From Pseudonocardia sp. 73-21 (GTDB lineage: Bacteria; Actinomycetota; Actinomycetes; Mycobacteriales; Pseudonocardiaceae), in contig NZ_MKVV01000081.1 in NCBI RefSeq assembly GCF_001899645.1, forward strand, positions 24,963 to 88,962: a stretch of DNA of 64,000 nucleotides, given 5' to 3'. The notes beneath the pieces were generated by a model that was given only the letters and a program-made list of their open reading frames with translations, did not search any database and was not told the DNA's origin. Position 1 is the stretch's first letter. The number at the start of each line of letters is the position of its first letter. The translations under genes were made by a program, and so were the position numbers. Below are positions 57,001-64,000 of the stretch, in pieces.

Positions 57001-59105
57001 ATGAGCTACCAGCTCGGGATCGACTTGGGCACGACGTACACCGCGGCTGCGGTGTGCCGTTCCAACGACCGCCGCTGGGTGGAGCCCGAGGTGGTCACCC
57101 TCGGCACCCGCACCGCCACCGTGCCGTCCGTCCTGTTCGTCGCGCCGGACGGGTCCGTGCTGGTCGGTGAGACGGCCGAGCGCCGCGCCGTCACCGATCC
57201 CGACCGCGTCGTCCGCGAGTTCAAGCGCCGCATCGGCGACCCCACGCCCGTCATGGTCGCCGGCACGGCCTGGGCGCCCGAGGAGCTCTCCGCGCGCATC
57301 GTGCGCTGGGTGGTGGACCAGGTCGCGCAGCGCGAGGGCGGTGCCGCCGCCGGCATCGCGGTCACGCACCCCGCGTCCTGGGGGCAGCACAAGAAGGAGC
57401 TGCTCGCCGCCGCGCTGGCCGGGCAGGGCCTCACCGTCACGTTCCTCGCCGAGCCGCAGGCCGCCGCGCTGCACTACTCCGCCAACGAGCGCATCCCCGC
57501 CGGCTCCACCATCGCCGTCTACGACCTGGGCGGCGGCACCTTCGACGCGGCCGTCGTGCGCAAGGCCGACCCCGCCTCCGCCGCGTCGGGCACGGCCGGC
57601 TTCGGGTTGCTGGGCCGCCCGGAGGGACTCGAGCGCCTCGGTGGCGTCGATTTCGACGAGGTCGTGTTCGAGCACGTCCGTGAGGGCATGCCCGCCGCGT
57701 TCACCGACCTCGACGACACCGACCCGGCGGTCCTGTCGGCCGTCGCCCGGCTGCGCCGCGACTGCACCGAGGCCAAGGAGGCGCTCTCGGCCGACACCGA
57801 GGTGTCGATCCCGGTGCTGATGCCCGCGGCCCGCGGCTCGGTGCGCCTGCACCGCAGCGAGTTCGAGTCGATGATCCGGCCGCAGGTCGAGGAGACCGTC
57901 ACGGCGCTGCGCACGGCCGTCCGGTCCGCCGGCTGCGAGCCCGAGCAGCTCACCACCGTGCTGCTCGTCGGCGGCTCGTCGCGGATCCCGCTGGTGGCGC
58001 AGCTCGTCTCCGAGCAGCTGGGCCGTCCGGTCGCGGTCGACGCCGACCCCAAGAACGCCATCGCCAAGGGTGCGGCGCTGGCGATCTCCCCCAAGCCGAC
58101 GGCCTCGTGGCCGGAGGTGGCGATCGCACCGGTGCCCGCCGCGGGGATCGCCGCGGGCGTCCTCGCCGGCGCCGGGATCGCCGCCGCCGCGGCGGCCGCG
58201 CCCGTCCGGCCGCCGCGCCCGCCGATGCCGGGCGGACCGGACCCGGCCCGCGTGCCCCCGGTCCAGCCCGCCGCCTACGCGTCCCGTGGGCCGGTCGGGC
58301 CGTCGCACGAGTCGGCGAACGCCCTCATGTCCGGCGGGAGCCGGCCGCCGCAGCCGAGCGGTTACCGGCCGCGCGTCAACCCCGAGCCCGTGCCCGACTG
58401 GAACTACGAGCAGGAGCCCGCGCCGCGGCGCCGCACGAACGTCGGGCTGCTGGTCGGCATCGGCGGGCTGCTCGCGGTGCTGGCCGTCGTCATCGTCGTG
58501 GTGGTGCTGTCCAACTCGGCGTCGCCGCTCGGGACGAACTTCAGCCCCGCGAGCGGAGGCTCGGTCACGTCGGAGACGACGGAGCCCGCGGCCCCGCCGG
58601 CCGTCACCACGGCGCCGCCCGCCGCGAACAACGGCTCCGGCGGAGGATCGGCGCCGTCGAAGTCCGGAGGCTCGGGCAACGGGTCGGGCAGTGGCCCGGG
58701 CAACGGCTCGGGCAGTGGTTCCGGCGGGGGCGCGAAGACCACCACCAAGCCCAACGCGGGCACCGGCGGCAGCACGGGCACCGCGCCCACCACCGGCGGT
58801 GGCACGACCAGCGCGCCGACCAGCCCGGGCACCACCGGGACGACCGGCACCACGGGCGCGACCGGCACCACGGGCACGACCGGGGGCACGACCGGGGCAC
58901 GGGCACCACGGGCGGCACCGGTGCCGAGGGCACGGGTACGACCGGGGGCACCGGCACCACGGGCGGCACGGGCACCACGATCCCGACGGGTGGCACCACC
59001 GAAGGCGGCACCACGGGCGGCACCCCCACCGGCGGCGGCACCACCGTCGCCTCGCCGCCCCCCTCGTCCAGCCCGGCCGCCCCGCCCACGGCCGCGGGCG
59101 TCTGA
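57001..59105 (+). CDS. membrane-anchored Hsp70-family protein (apparent 1-nt frameshift near its C-terminus)
   Basis: About 700 aa. Residues 1-365 are a DnaK-type nucleotide-binding domain: LGIDLGTTYTAAAVCRSNDR, TIAVYDLGGGTFDAAVVRKA, LRRDCTEAKEALSADTEVSI, TTVLLVGGSSRIPLVAQL. No substrate-binding domain follows; instead there is an Ala/Pro-rich linker, one membrane helix (VGLLVGIGGLLAVLAVVIVV, about 481-503) and an outer Gly/Ser/Thr low-complexity tail. At 58894-58897 a run of four G (five in the preceding repeat unit) breaks the frame. The other frame continues Gly/Thr repeats to a natural TGA at 59105 directly before two hairpins, whereas the unshifted frame turns Arg/Pro-rich and runs to 59325. 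Divergent from iniB3. Confidence 0.85.
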
Positions 59106-59120
59106 CCCGCGGCCCCTGAT

Positions 59121-59187
59121 CCACCTCTGCCCCTCGGGGCGGAGGTGGCCGGGACCGGTACGGAGGGGAGCCCCGTACCGGTCCCGG
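59121..59187 (+). terminator. double hairpin terminator after the Hsp70 gene
   Basis: CCACCTCTGCCCC (59121-59133) pairs with GGGGCGGAGGTGG (59136-59148), one mismatch. Directly after it CCGGGACCGGTACGG (59149-59163) pairs perfectly with CCGTACCGGTCCCGG (59173-59187). This supports 59105 as the true end of the Hsp70 gene. Confidence 0.8.
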
Positions 59188-59234
59188 TCCTCTACTCGAT
59201 CGATTCATGACGGCGTTTCGCGAAGGAGTTCCCG

Positions 59235-59489
59235 GTGCAGGTGCGGTTGTGGGCGGCGCTCGTCGCCATGGAGGTGGCCGCGCTCGTGGTGGCGTTGTGG
59301 GCGTTCGGCTGGCCGGTGCTGCTGATCGGGGCGCCGTTGCTCGTGGCCACGCTGATCCTGGTCGTCGCGCTGCGGCTCTCGGAGGGACCGCGCCGCCGGC
59401 TGCGGGAGCACCGCGCCACCCGTTTCGACCCGAAGGCGGCGCTGCCCGGTGGCCTGATGAGCGGCTTCTTCGAGCCCGCAGGCCGGTGA
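59235..59489 (+). CDS. small membrane protein, DUF4229-like
   Basis: 84 aa, GTG 59235 with AAGGAG upstream. Two membrane helices (LWAALVAMEVAALVVALWAF and VLLIGAPLLVATLILVVALR) are followed by a basic cytoplasmic tail (SEGPRRRLREHRATRFDPKA). Similar two-helix proteins with a basic tail are widespread in actinobacteria. The gene overlaps the next GNAT start (GTGA). Confidence 0.7.
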   Translation: MQVRLWAALVAMEVAALVVALWAFGWPVLLIGAPLLVATLILVVALRLSEGPRRRLREHRATRFDPKAALPGGLMSGFFEPAGR

Positions 59490-59932
59490 TCCGCAGAGCC
59501 CGGCCCGACGAGGCGGGCGAGCTCGCGGCCCTCGCGGTCCGGTCCAAGGGCCACTGGCCCTACCCCGCCGCCTTCCTGGAGCGTTTCGCGCGCAGCCTCG
59601 GCCTCACCCCCGAGGTCGTGGCCGCGAACGAGGTCCACGTCCTGGAGCGCGACGGCCGGGTCCGCGGCTTCTGCACGGTGCTGCACCGCGGCGAGCGGGC
59701 CGTCCTCGACGACCTGTGGCTCGACGTCGACGAGATCGGCCGCGGCTCCGGGCGGCTGCTGTTCGACCACGCCGTGGCACTGGCGGCCGCGGCGGGGGCC
59801 CGGGTGCTGGAGTGGGACGCGGAGCCGTACGCGGTCGGCTTCTACGAGCGCATGGGCGCCACCACGGTCGGCGCAACCGACTCCCCGCTGGGCCGATCGC
59901 TGCCGGTCATGCGCCTGCCGATCCCCCCGTAG
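59486..59932 (+). CDS. GNAT family N-acetyltransferase
   Basis: 148 aa, GTG 59486 overlapping the previous stop. The GNAT fold is shown by IRRARPDEAGELAALAVRSK (beta1-alpha1), LDDLWLDVDEIGRGSGRLLF (beta4 and the acetyl-CoA loop Q/RxxGxG/A, here IGRGSGRLL), and EPYAVGFYERMGATTVG (conserved Tyr/FYERxG at the end). The substrate is unknown. Confidence 0.87.
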   Translation: MIRRARPDEAGELAALAVRSKGHWPYPAAFLERFARSLGLTPEVVAANEVHVLERDGRVRGFCTVLHRGERAVLDDLWLDVDEIGRGSGRLLFDHAVALAAAAGARVLEWDAEPYAVGFYERMGATTVGATDSPLGRSLPVMRLPIPP

Positions 59933-59989
59933 GACTGATCACACCGGCCCCATCCCGTGCCCGGACGCATCTACCGGCATGCTGGGCGG

Positions 59990-60811
59990 GTGCTGATCGG
60001 ACTGCTCGTCGCCTTCGTCGCGATGATCCTGAACAGCACGGGTGCGCTGCTGCAGGCCGACGGCGCCCGCCGTGCCACCCGCAGCCGGCCCGTCGCGGTG
60101 CAGCCGCGCTACCTCGGCGGCATCGTCGTGGACCTCGTGGCGTGGCTGTGCGCCGTCGTCGCGCTCCGCACGTTGCCGGTGTTCGCGGTGCAGGCGGTGA
60201 TCGGCGGCTCGATCGCGGTCACGGCGGTGGTCGGAGCGCGGATCAACGACACCCACCTGAGCCGGCGCACGAAGTCCGCCGTCATCGCCTGCCTGGTCGG
60301 GCTCGTCCTGGTGGCGGCGTCCGCGGGCAGCGGGCGCCCTCCGGTGGGGTCCACGCTGGTCAACGTCGTGCTGCTGGTGTCGGTTCTCGTGCTGTCGGTG
60401 GCCGTGCTGATCCTGCGCCAGTACCGCACCGCGTGGCCGCTCGCCCTGGTCGCCGGTCTCGGTTTCGGTGGCACGGCGCTCGCCGTGCGCGCGGCCCACG
60501 TGGAGATCAACGCCGACTTCTCCCCGATGGCCCTGCTGAGCCAGTGGTCGATCTACCTCGTCGTCGGGTTCTGGGCGATCGGCATGGTCGGGTACTCGGC
60601 CGCACTGGGCCGCGGCGAGGTCGGCGCCGTCACCGCCGTGTTCTCGGTGACCGAGGTGGTGCTGCCCGGTATCGTCGGCATCCTGCTGCTGGGTGACCCC
60701 ATCCGGGAGGGCTGGGACTGGCCGTTCGTCGTCGGCCTGGTCATCGCGGTCGCCGGGGTGGTGGTGCTGGCCCGCACACCGGTGGAACCGCGCAGGAAGA
60801 GAGTCCGCTGA
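59990..60811 (+). CDS. EamA/DMT-superfamily-like membrane protein
   Basis: 273 aa. GTG 59990 (VLIGLLVAFVAMILN) is preferred; GTG 59957 would add 11 residues. About nine to ten hydrophobic helices, with two internally similar halves ending GGSIAVTAVVGARINDT and VVLPGIVGILLLGDPIREGW, the latter typical of the DMT transporters (LGE/D P). Probable small-molecule exporter or multidrug-type protein. The stop overlaps the next ATG (TGATG), beginning a three-gene operon. Confidence 0.75.
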   Translation: MLIGLLVAFVAMILNSTGALLQADGARRATRSRPVAVQPRYLGGIVVDLVAWLCAVVALRTLPVFAVQAVIGGSIAVTAVVGARINDTHLSRRTKSAVIACLVGLVLVAASAGSGRPPVGSTLVNVVLLVSVLVLSVAVLILRQYRTAWPLALVAGLGFGGTALAVRAAHVEINADFSPMALLSQWSIYLVVGFWAIGMVGYSAALGRGEVGAVTAVFSVTEVVLPGIVGILLLGDPIREGWDWPFVVGLVIAVAGVVVLARTPVEPRRKRVR

Positions 60812-61521
60812 TGGCCACCTTCGATCGCGACGGCGCCACCCTCCACTACGACGAGCACGGCACCGGCTTCCCGGTGCTCGCGCTCGCGCCCGGCGGGATG
60901 CGCTCGGCGGCCCGGTTCTGGGACCAGGTCCCGTGGCACCCCGTCACGCAGCTCGCCGGCTCGCACCGCGTGATCGTCATGGACCAGCGCAACGCCGGCG
61001 CGTCCACCGCCCCCGTGACGGGCACCGAGAGCTGGGCCACCTACACGGCCGACCAGCTCGCCCTGCTCGACCACCTCGGCGTCGACGAGTGTGCGGTCGT
61101 CGGGATGTGCATCGGCGGCCCGTTCGTCCTCGGCCTGCTGCAGGCGGCGCCGGAGCGCGTGGCGCGGGCCGTGGTGATCCAGTCGATCGGGCTCGACGGC
61201 AACCGCGACACGTTCCACGAGATGTTCGACCTGTGGGCCGGGGGCATCGGGGCCGACCACCCGGAGGCGTCGCCCGCCGCGTGGGCCGCCTACCGCTCGG
61301 CGATGTACGACGTCGACCACCCGCTGTTCAGCGTGCCCACGTCCTTCCTGCCGACGGTCACCGCGCCCGTGCTCGTCCTGCAGGGCGACGACGTCCACCA
61401 CCCGCTCAGCGCGTCGCGCCTGATCGCCGACGGCGTGCCGGGCGCCACGTACGTCGAGCGCTGGAAGGACGACGCGCTCCCCGCCGCGCAGCGGCGGATC
61501 GCCGACTTCCTGAGCCCATGA
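60811..61521 (+). CDS. alpha/beta hydrolase with Cys in the nucleophile elbow
   Basis: 236 aa, ATG 60811. Alpha/beta-hydrolase fold: ATLHYDEHGTGFPVLALAPG, HRVIVMDQRNAGASTAP and the nucleophile elbow CAVVGMCIGGPFVLGLLQAA, where Cys replaces the usual Ser (GxCxGG). An acid follows in VLVLQGDDVHHPLSA. The expected late catalytic His is not obvious; the His in DDVHHP may serve. Cys nucleophiles occur in dienelactone-hydrolase-like members. Substrate unknown. Coupled to both neighbours by TGATG and ATGA overlaps. Confidence 0.82.
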   Translation: MATFDRDGATLHYDEHGTGFPVLALAPGGMRSAARFWDQVPWHPVTQLAGSHRVIVMDQRNAGASTAPVTGTESWATYTADQLALLDHLGVDECAVVGMCIGGPFVLGLLQAAPERVARAVVIQSIGLDGNRDTFHEMFDLWAGGIGADHPEASPAAWAAYRSAMYDVDHPLFSVPTSFLPTVTAPVLVLQGDDVHHPLSASRLIADGVPGATYVERWKDDALPAAQRRIADFLSP

Positions 61522-61865
61522 CCTGGGACGACGTGGTCGCGATCGCCGGCGGGCTGCCCGAGGCGGAGGTGTCCACCTCCTACGGCACGCCCGCGCTGAA
61601 GGTGCGGAAGAAGCTGTTCGCGCGGCTGCGCAGTGACGCCGGGGGTGCGCTGGTGCTGATGTGTCCCCTCGACGAGAAGGAGGCGCTGCTCGCCTCCGGC
61701 GACCCGGCGTACTTCACCAGCCCGCACTACGACGGCCACGGCTCGATCCTCGTCGACCTGGACCGGGTCGCCCCCGACCAGCTCGCCGAGCTCATCGAGG
61801 ACGCGTGGCGCCACCGCGCCCCGGCGCGGCTGCGGGCCGCGCACGACTCCACTCGGAACGGGTGA
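61518..61865 (+). CDS. MmcQ/YjbR family protein
   Basis: 115 aa, ATG 61518 overlapping the hydrolase stop (ATGA). The family pattern is visible: DDVVAIAGGLPEAEVSTSYG, TPALKVRKKLFARLRSD, ALVLMCPLDEKEALLASGDP, YFTSPHYDGHGSILVDLDRV. The YjbR fold binds nucleic acid or acts as an antitoxin-like regulator in some cases; the role here is unknown. Its end adjoins the degraded GNAT gene on the other strand. Confidence 0.85.
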   Translation: MTWDDVVAIAGGLPEAEVSTSYGTPALKVRKKLFARLRSDAGGALVLMCPLDEKEALLASGDPAYFTSPHYDGHGSILVDLDRVAPDQLAELIEDAWRHRAPARLRAAHDSTRNG

Positions 61866-62141
61866 GCTCGTAGAAGACCTCGCCGAACCCCTTGTCCACC
61901 AGCGCCCGTGCCCCCTCGGTGGCGAAGCCCCGGCCCCAGGCGGCGGTGTGCAGAACCCGGGAAACCGTTCGTAGAGGCCGAGGTAGTAGGGCAGCGGATC
62001 GTCGCGGATGTCCTCGCGGGTCGAGGGCCGGGCGAGGTAGCGCATCACCGTGGGGTCGGAGTGCAGTGCGTGGAGCCGCTGCTCGTCGTCGGCGGTGATG
62101 CGCCGCAGCGTGAGCCGTTCGGTGGTGAGGAAGATCGTCAC
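61866..62141 (-). pseudogene. GNAT acetyltransferase remnant with internal deletion and frameshift
   Basis: From GTG 62141 the first ~50 codons are a clear GNAT start: MTIFLTTERLTLRRITADDE, PTVMRYLARPSTREDI, LPYYLGLYERFPGF. The central sheet is then missing and the acetyl-CoA-binding motif appears in a different frame (HTAAWGRGFATEGARALVDK). The rest is lost where the MmcQ/YjbR gene ends. A GNAT needs about 160-180 residues; fewer than 100 remain here. Confidence 0.75.
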
Positions 62142-62169
62142 ACGTGCAGTGTGCCGAGGAGGGCGAGGA

Positions 62170-62271
62170 CCTGGACTCCGCGCCGGCGCTGGTGGCGGTC
62201 GGCACCACCCGGGTGACCCCGTTCTGCGGGTCGATCACCACGAGCGCCGCCGCGTGTCCGGGGTCGTCATC
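62170..62271 (-). pseudogene. isochorismatase-family hydrolase N-terminal remnant
   Basis: ATG 62271 overlaps the MFS stop (ATGA) and starts MTTPDT, then stops after 11 codons. One base inserted near 62255 would give MTTPDTAAALVVIDPQNGV, the typical start of cysteine hydrolase/isochorismatase proteins (ALVVIDxQNG). The match ends about 25 codons later, just before the GNAT remnant. Confidence 0.5.
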
Positions 62272-63931
62272 GGTCGGTCCTCTCGGACGTCCTCAGGTAG
62301 GAGGCCACGGCGGCGAGCACCGCCAGGCCGGCGGACACGGTGAACACGACGATCAGGCCCTGGTGGAACGGGCCCGAGATGAGGTTCGGGAAGAACTCGC
62401 GCCCGGTGAGCACCCGCATGCCCGCGGCCGGCACCCGCGCGCCGTAGGTGGTGAGCAGGTGCTCGATCGGGTTCACCCCGAGGATCGCCGCGAACAGCGA
62501 CGACACCGGTGGCAGCGTCCCGATCTGCTGCGCGACGCCCAGCGGCACACCTTGCGCCACCAACCCGCCCGTCAGCGTCTGCGGGAGGGTGCCGGCCAGA
62601 CCGATGATCATCAGCGAGAAGAACACGCCGATCGACAGCGACGTGCCGGAGTTCTGGAACGTCGAGCGCATCCCGGACGCCACACCGCGCTGCTCGGACG
62701 GCACGCTGCTCATGATCGACGACGAGTTGGGCGCGCCGAACATGCCCGACCCCACCCCGTTGACGACGAGCAACGCCGCGAACGCCCAGTAGCGGAAGTC
62801 GATCGGCAGCAGCGCGAGCCCGACGAAGCTGGCGGCGAACACGAGCATCCCGCCGGTGGCGAGCCCGCGGGAGCCGATCCGGTCCGACAGCCAGCCCGCG
62901 GTGGGGCCGGACACGAGGAACCCCGCGGTGAGCGGCAGCAGGAAGATGCCGGCCCAGAACGGGGTGTCGGCGTAGTCGTAGCCGTGCAGGGGCAGCCAGA
63001 TCCCCTGCAGCCAGATGATCAGCACGAACTGCAGGCCGCCCCGCGCGATCGACGACGCGAGCGTGGCCGCGTTGCCCACGGTGAACGCCCGGATGCGGAA
63101 CAGGCCGAGTTGGAACATGGGTTCGGCGATCCTGGTCTCGATCCTCACGAACGCCACGAGCAGCGCCATCCCGCCGACGAGCAGCGCTACCACCGGCGGG
63201 CTGGTCCAGCCCATCGCGTCGCCGCCGTGTGGTTGCAGGCCCTCGGTGATGCCGGTCAGCACCGCGCCCAGCCCTCCGGCGAAGGTGATGTTGCCCCACC
63301 AGTCGATGCGCGCGGGCCGGCGGCGGCCGTCGTCGTGGAGCCTGCGGTAGGCCCAGACCGTGCCGAAGACGCCGACCGGCACGTTGATCCAGAACACCGC
63401 GCGCCAGTCGATCGCCGCCAGCAGGCCGCCCGCCGTGAGGCCGATGAACTGCCCGGCCAGCGCCGCCACCTGGTTGATGCCCAGCGCGAAGCCGCGCTGG
63501 TCGGAGGGGAAGGCGTCGGTGAGGATCGCCGCCGAGTTGGCGGTGAGCATCGACCCGCCCACCGCCTGCACGACGCGCCAGCCGACCAGCCACAACGCGG
63601 CGCGGCCGCCGTCGAAGGGGTCGAAGGACAGCAGGATCGACGCGACGGTGAACACCGCGAAGCCGTAGTTGTAGATCCGGACCCGGCCGAACATGTCGCC
63701 CAGGCGCCCGAGCGTCACCACGAGCACGGCCTGCACCAGCCGGTAGCCCATCAGCATCCACAGCAGGTAGCCGACGTTGCCGGGGGCCAGCGGATCCAGG
63801 TGGATGCCGCCGAAGATCGCCGGCAGCGCGATGATGACGATCGAGCCGTCGAGCGCGGACATGAACACGGCGGCGGTGGTGTTGGCGAGGGCCACCCAGC
63901 GGTAGCGGTCCTCCGTGATGGGGGCAGCCAT
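62267..63931 (-). CDS. DHA2-type MFS transporter
   Basis: 554 aa, ATG 63931 with AGGAG about nine bases upstream. 14-helix drug exporter pattern: AVFMSALDGSIVIIALPAIF (family Asp), VVTLGRLGDMFGRVRIYNYG (motif A), QVAALAGQFIGLTAGGLLAA (motif C-like), GAPNSSSIMSSVPSEQRGVA. The C-terminal part is long (FFPNLISGPFHQGLIVVFTV). The substrate is unknown. An isochorismatase remnant once followed in the same operon. The last 69 bases of the window (63932-64000) are its upstream region and hold no other gene. Confidence 0.9.
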   Translation of the reverse strand: MAAPITEDRYRWVALANTTAAVFMSALDGSIVIIALPAIFGGIHLDPLAPGNVGYLLWMLMGYRLVQAVLVVTLGRLGDMFGRVRIYNYGFAVFTVASILLSFDPFDGGRAALWLVGWRVVQAVGGSMLTANSAAILTDAFPSDQRGFALGINQVAALAGQFIGLTAGGLLAAIDWRAVFWINVPVGVFGTVWAYRRLHDDGRRRPARIDWWGNITFAGGLGAVLTGITEGLQPHGGDAMGWTSPPVVALLVGGMALLVAFVRIETRIAEPMFQLGLFRIRAFTVGNAATLASSIARGGLQFVLIIWLQGIWLPLHGYDYADTPFWAGIFLLPLTAGFLVSGPTAGWLSDRIGSRGLATGGMLVFAASFVGLALLPIDFRYWAFAALLVVNGVGSGMFGAPNSSSIMSSVPSEQRGVASGMRSTFQNSGTSLSIGVFFSLMIIGLAGTLPQTLTGGLVAQGVPLGVAQQIGTLPPVSSLFAAILGVNPIEHLLTTYGARVPAAGMRVLTGREFFPNLISGPFHQGLIVVFTVSAGLAVLAAVASYLRTSERTDR

Positions 63932-64000
63932 CTAGGAGGCTCCTGAATTAGCGCTGTATGCAGTCTTGGGGACGGTCAGGGTCCCTCAAGGCCGTCTGTG

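Noticed and set aside
59106..59325. Unshifted extension of the Hsp70 frame to 59325
   Set aside because: It is Arg/Pro/Ala-rich shadow sequence that runs across two strong terminators and into the next gene; the shifted frame ends naturally at 59105.

Overview
The window is high-GC actinobacterial chromosomal DNA with many GTG starts, ATGA/GTGA gene overlaps and an F420-type (LLM) oxidoreductase. It also carries GTP-type PEP carboxykinase, TldD/TldE and orthologues of the mycobacterial isoniazid-inducible ini genes. Gene content and style best fit the Pseudonocardiales (Pseudonocardia or a close relative). This is inference from family knowledge, not a database match. I see no rRNA, tRNA, CRISPR, integrase, transposase or prophage. 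The stretch looks like ordinary chromosome with several small degraded spots.

Layout. 0.1-9.4 kb: a broken membrane pentapeptide-type gene, a DUF559-like endonuclease-fold protein, an NYN-domain/amidohydrolase pair, a PaaI thioesterase, and a minus-strand run of two family 2 glycosyltransferases, trmB and a stand-alone bacterial nitric oxide synthase. 9.5-16.2 kb: a DUF2339 membrane protein and an operon of two unknown proteins plus tldD-tldE. 16.3-20.5 kb: a TetR/MFS efflux pair with a perfect operator palindrome, a kinase-LLM fusion and a small membrane protein. 20.9-25 kb: pckG and a DUF3311/sodium:solute symporter pair. 25.2-29.9 kb: a large unknown protein, an AhpD-like protein, a lipoprotein remnant and a frameshifted glycosyltransferase. 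30-33 kb: a polar amino-acid ABC importer and an MT0933-type antitoxin-like protein. 33.3-37.8 kb: a 2-oxoacid dehydrogenase E1alpha-E1beta-E2 operon, then fxsA. 38-45.5 kb: a DUF1206 protein, an AAA ATPase, a GroES-like protein, a VanW-family protein, a CBS protein and an acyl-CoA dehydrogenase.

45.7-59.2 kb is the most interesting part. It holds a Tat-exported peptidoglycan amidase, a LuxR-type ATPase regulator (IniR-like) and a convergent minus-strand cluster: a small membrane protein, two dynamin-like GTPases (IniC, IniA), then three tandem IniB-like proteins. A membrane-anchored Hsp70 protein is divergent from the third IniB. Each iniB copy has its own promoter with a shared architecture: a CCGATCCCCGATGG box, exactly 19 nt, a -10-like TANNTT, and in two copies a second related box exactly 33 nt further upstream. 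The copies are separated by hairpins. This looks like an expanded cell-envelope-stress ini system in which triplicated, Lys/Arg-poor, probably beta-solenoid proteins are made in excess over two membrane-remodelling GTPases. Function is inferred from the mycobacterial iniBAC operon.

59.2-64 kb: a small membrane protein/GNAT pair, an EamA-like transporter, an alpha/beta hydrolase, an MmcQ/YjbR protein, a degraded zone with isochorismatase and GNAT remnants, and a DHA2 MFS transporter.

Several repeat families recur: a GCGAGTCGGCG intergenic family (four sites, all next to gene ends), an ACGAACGGCA palindromic element (two sites), and a 65-nt element found once between genes and three times in frame inside the E2 inter-domain linker. 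At least five genes carry small indels in GC runs or tandem repeats. These could be true decay or residual sequencing error.
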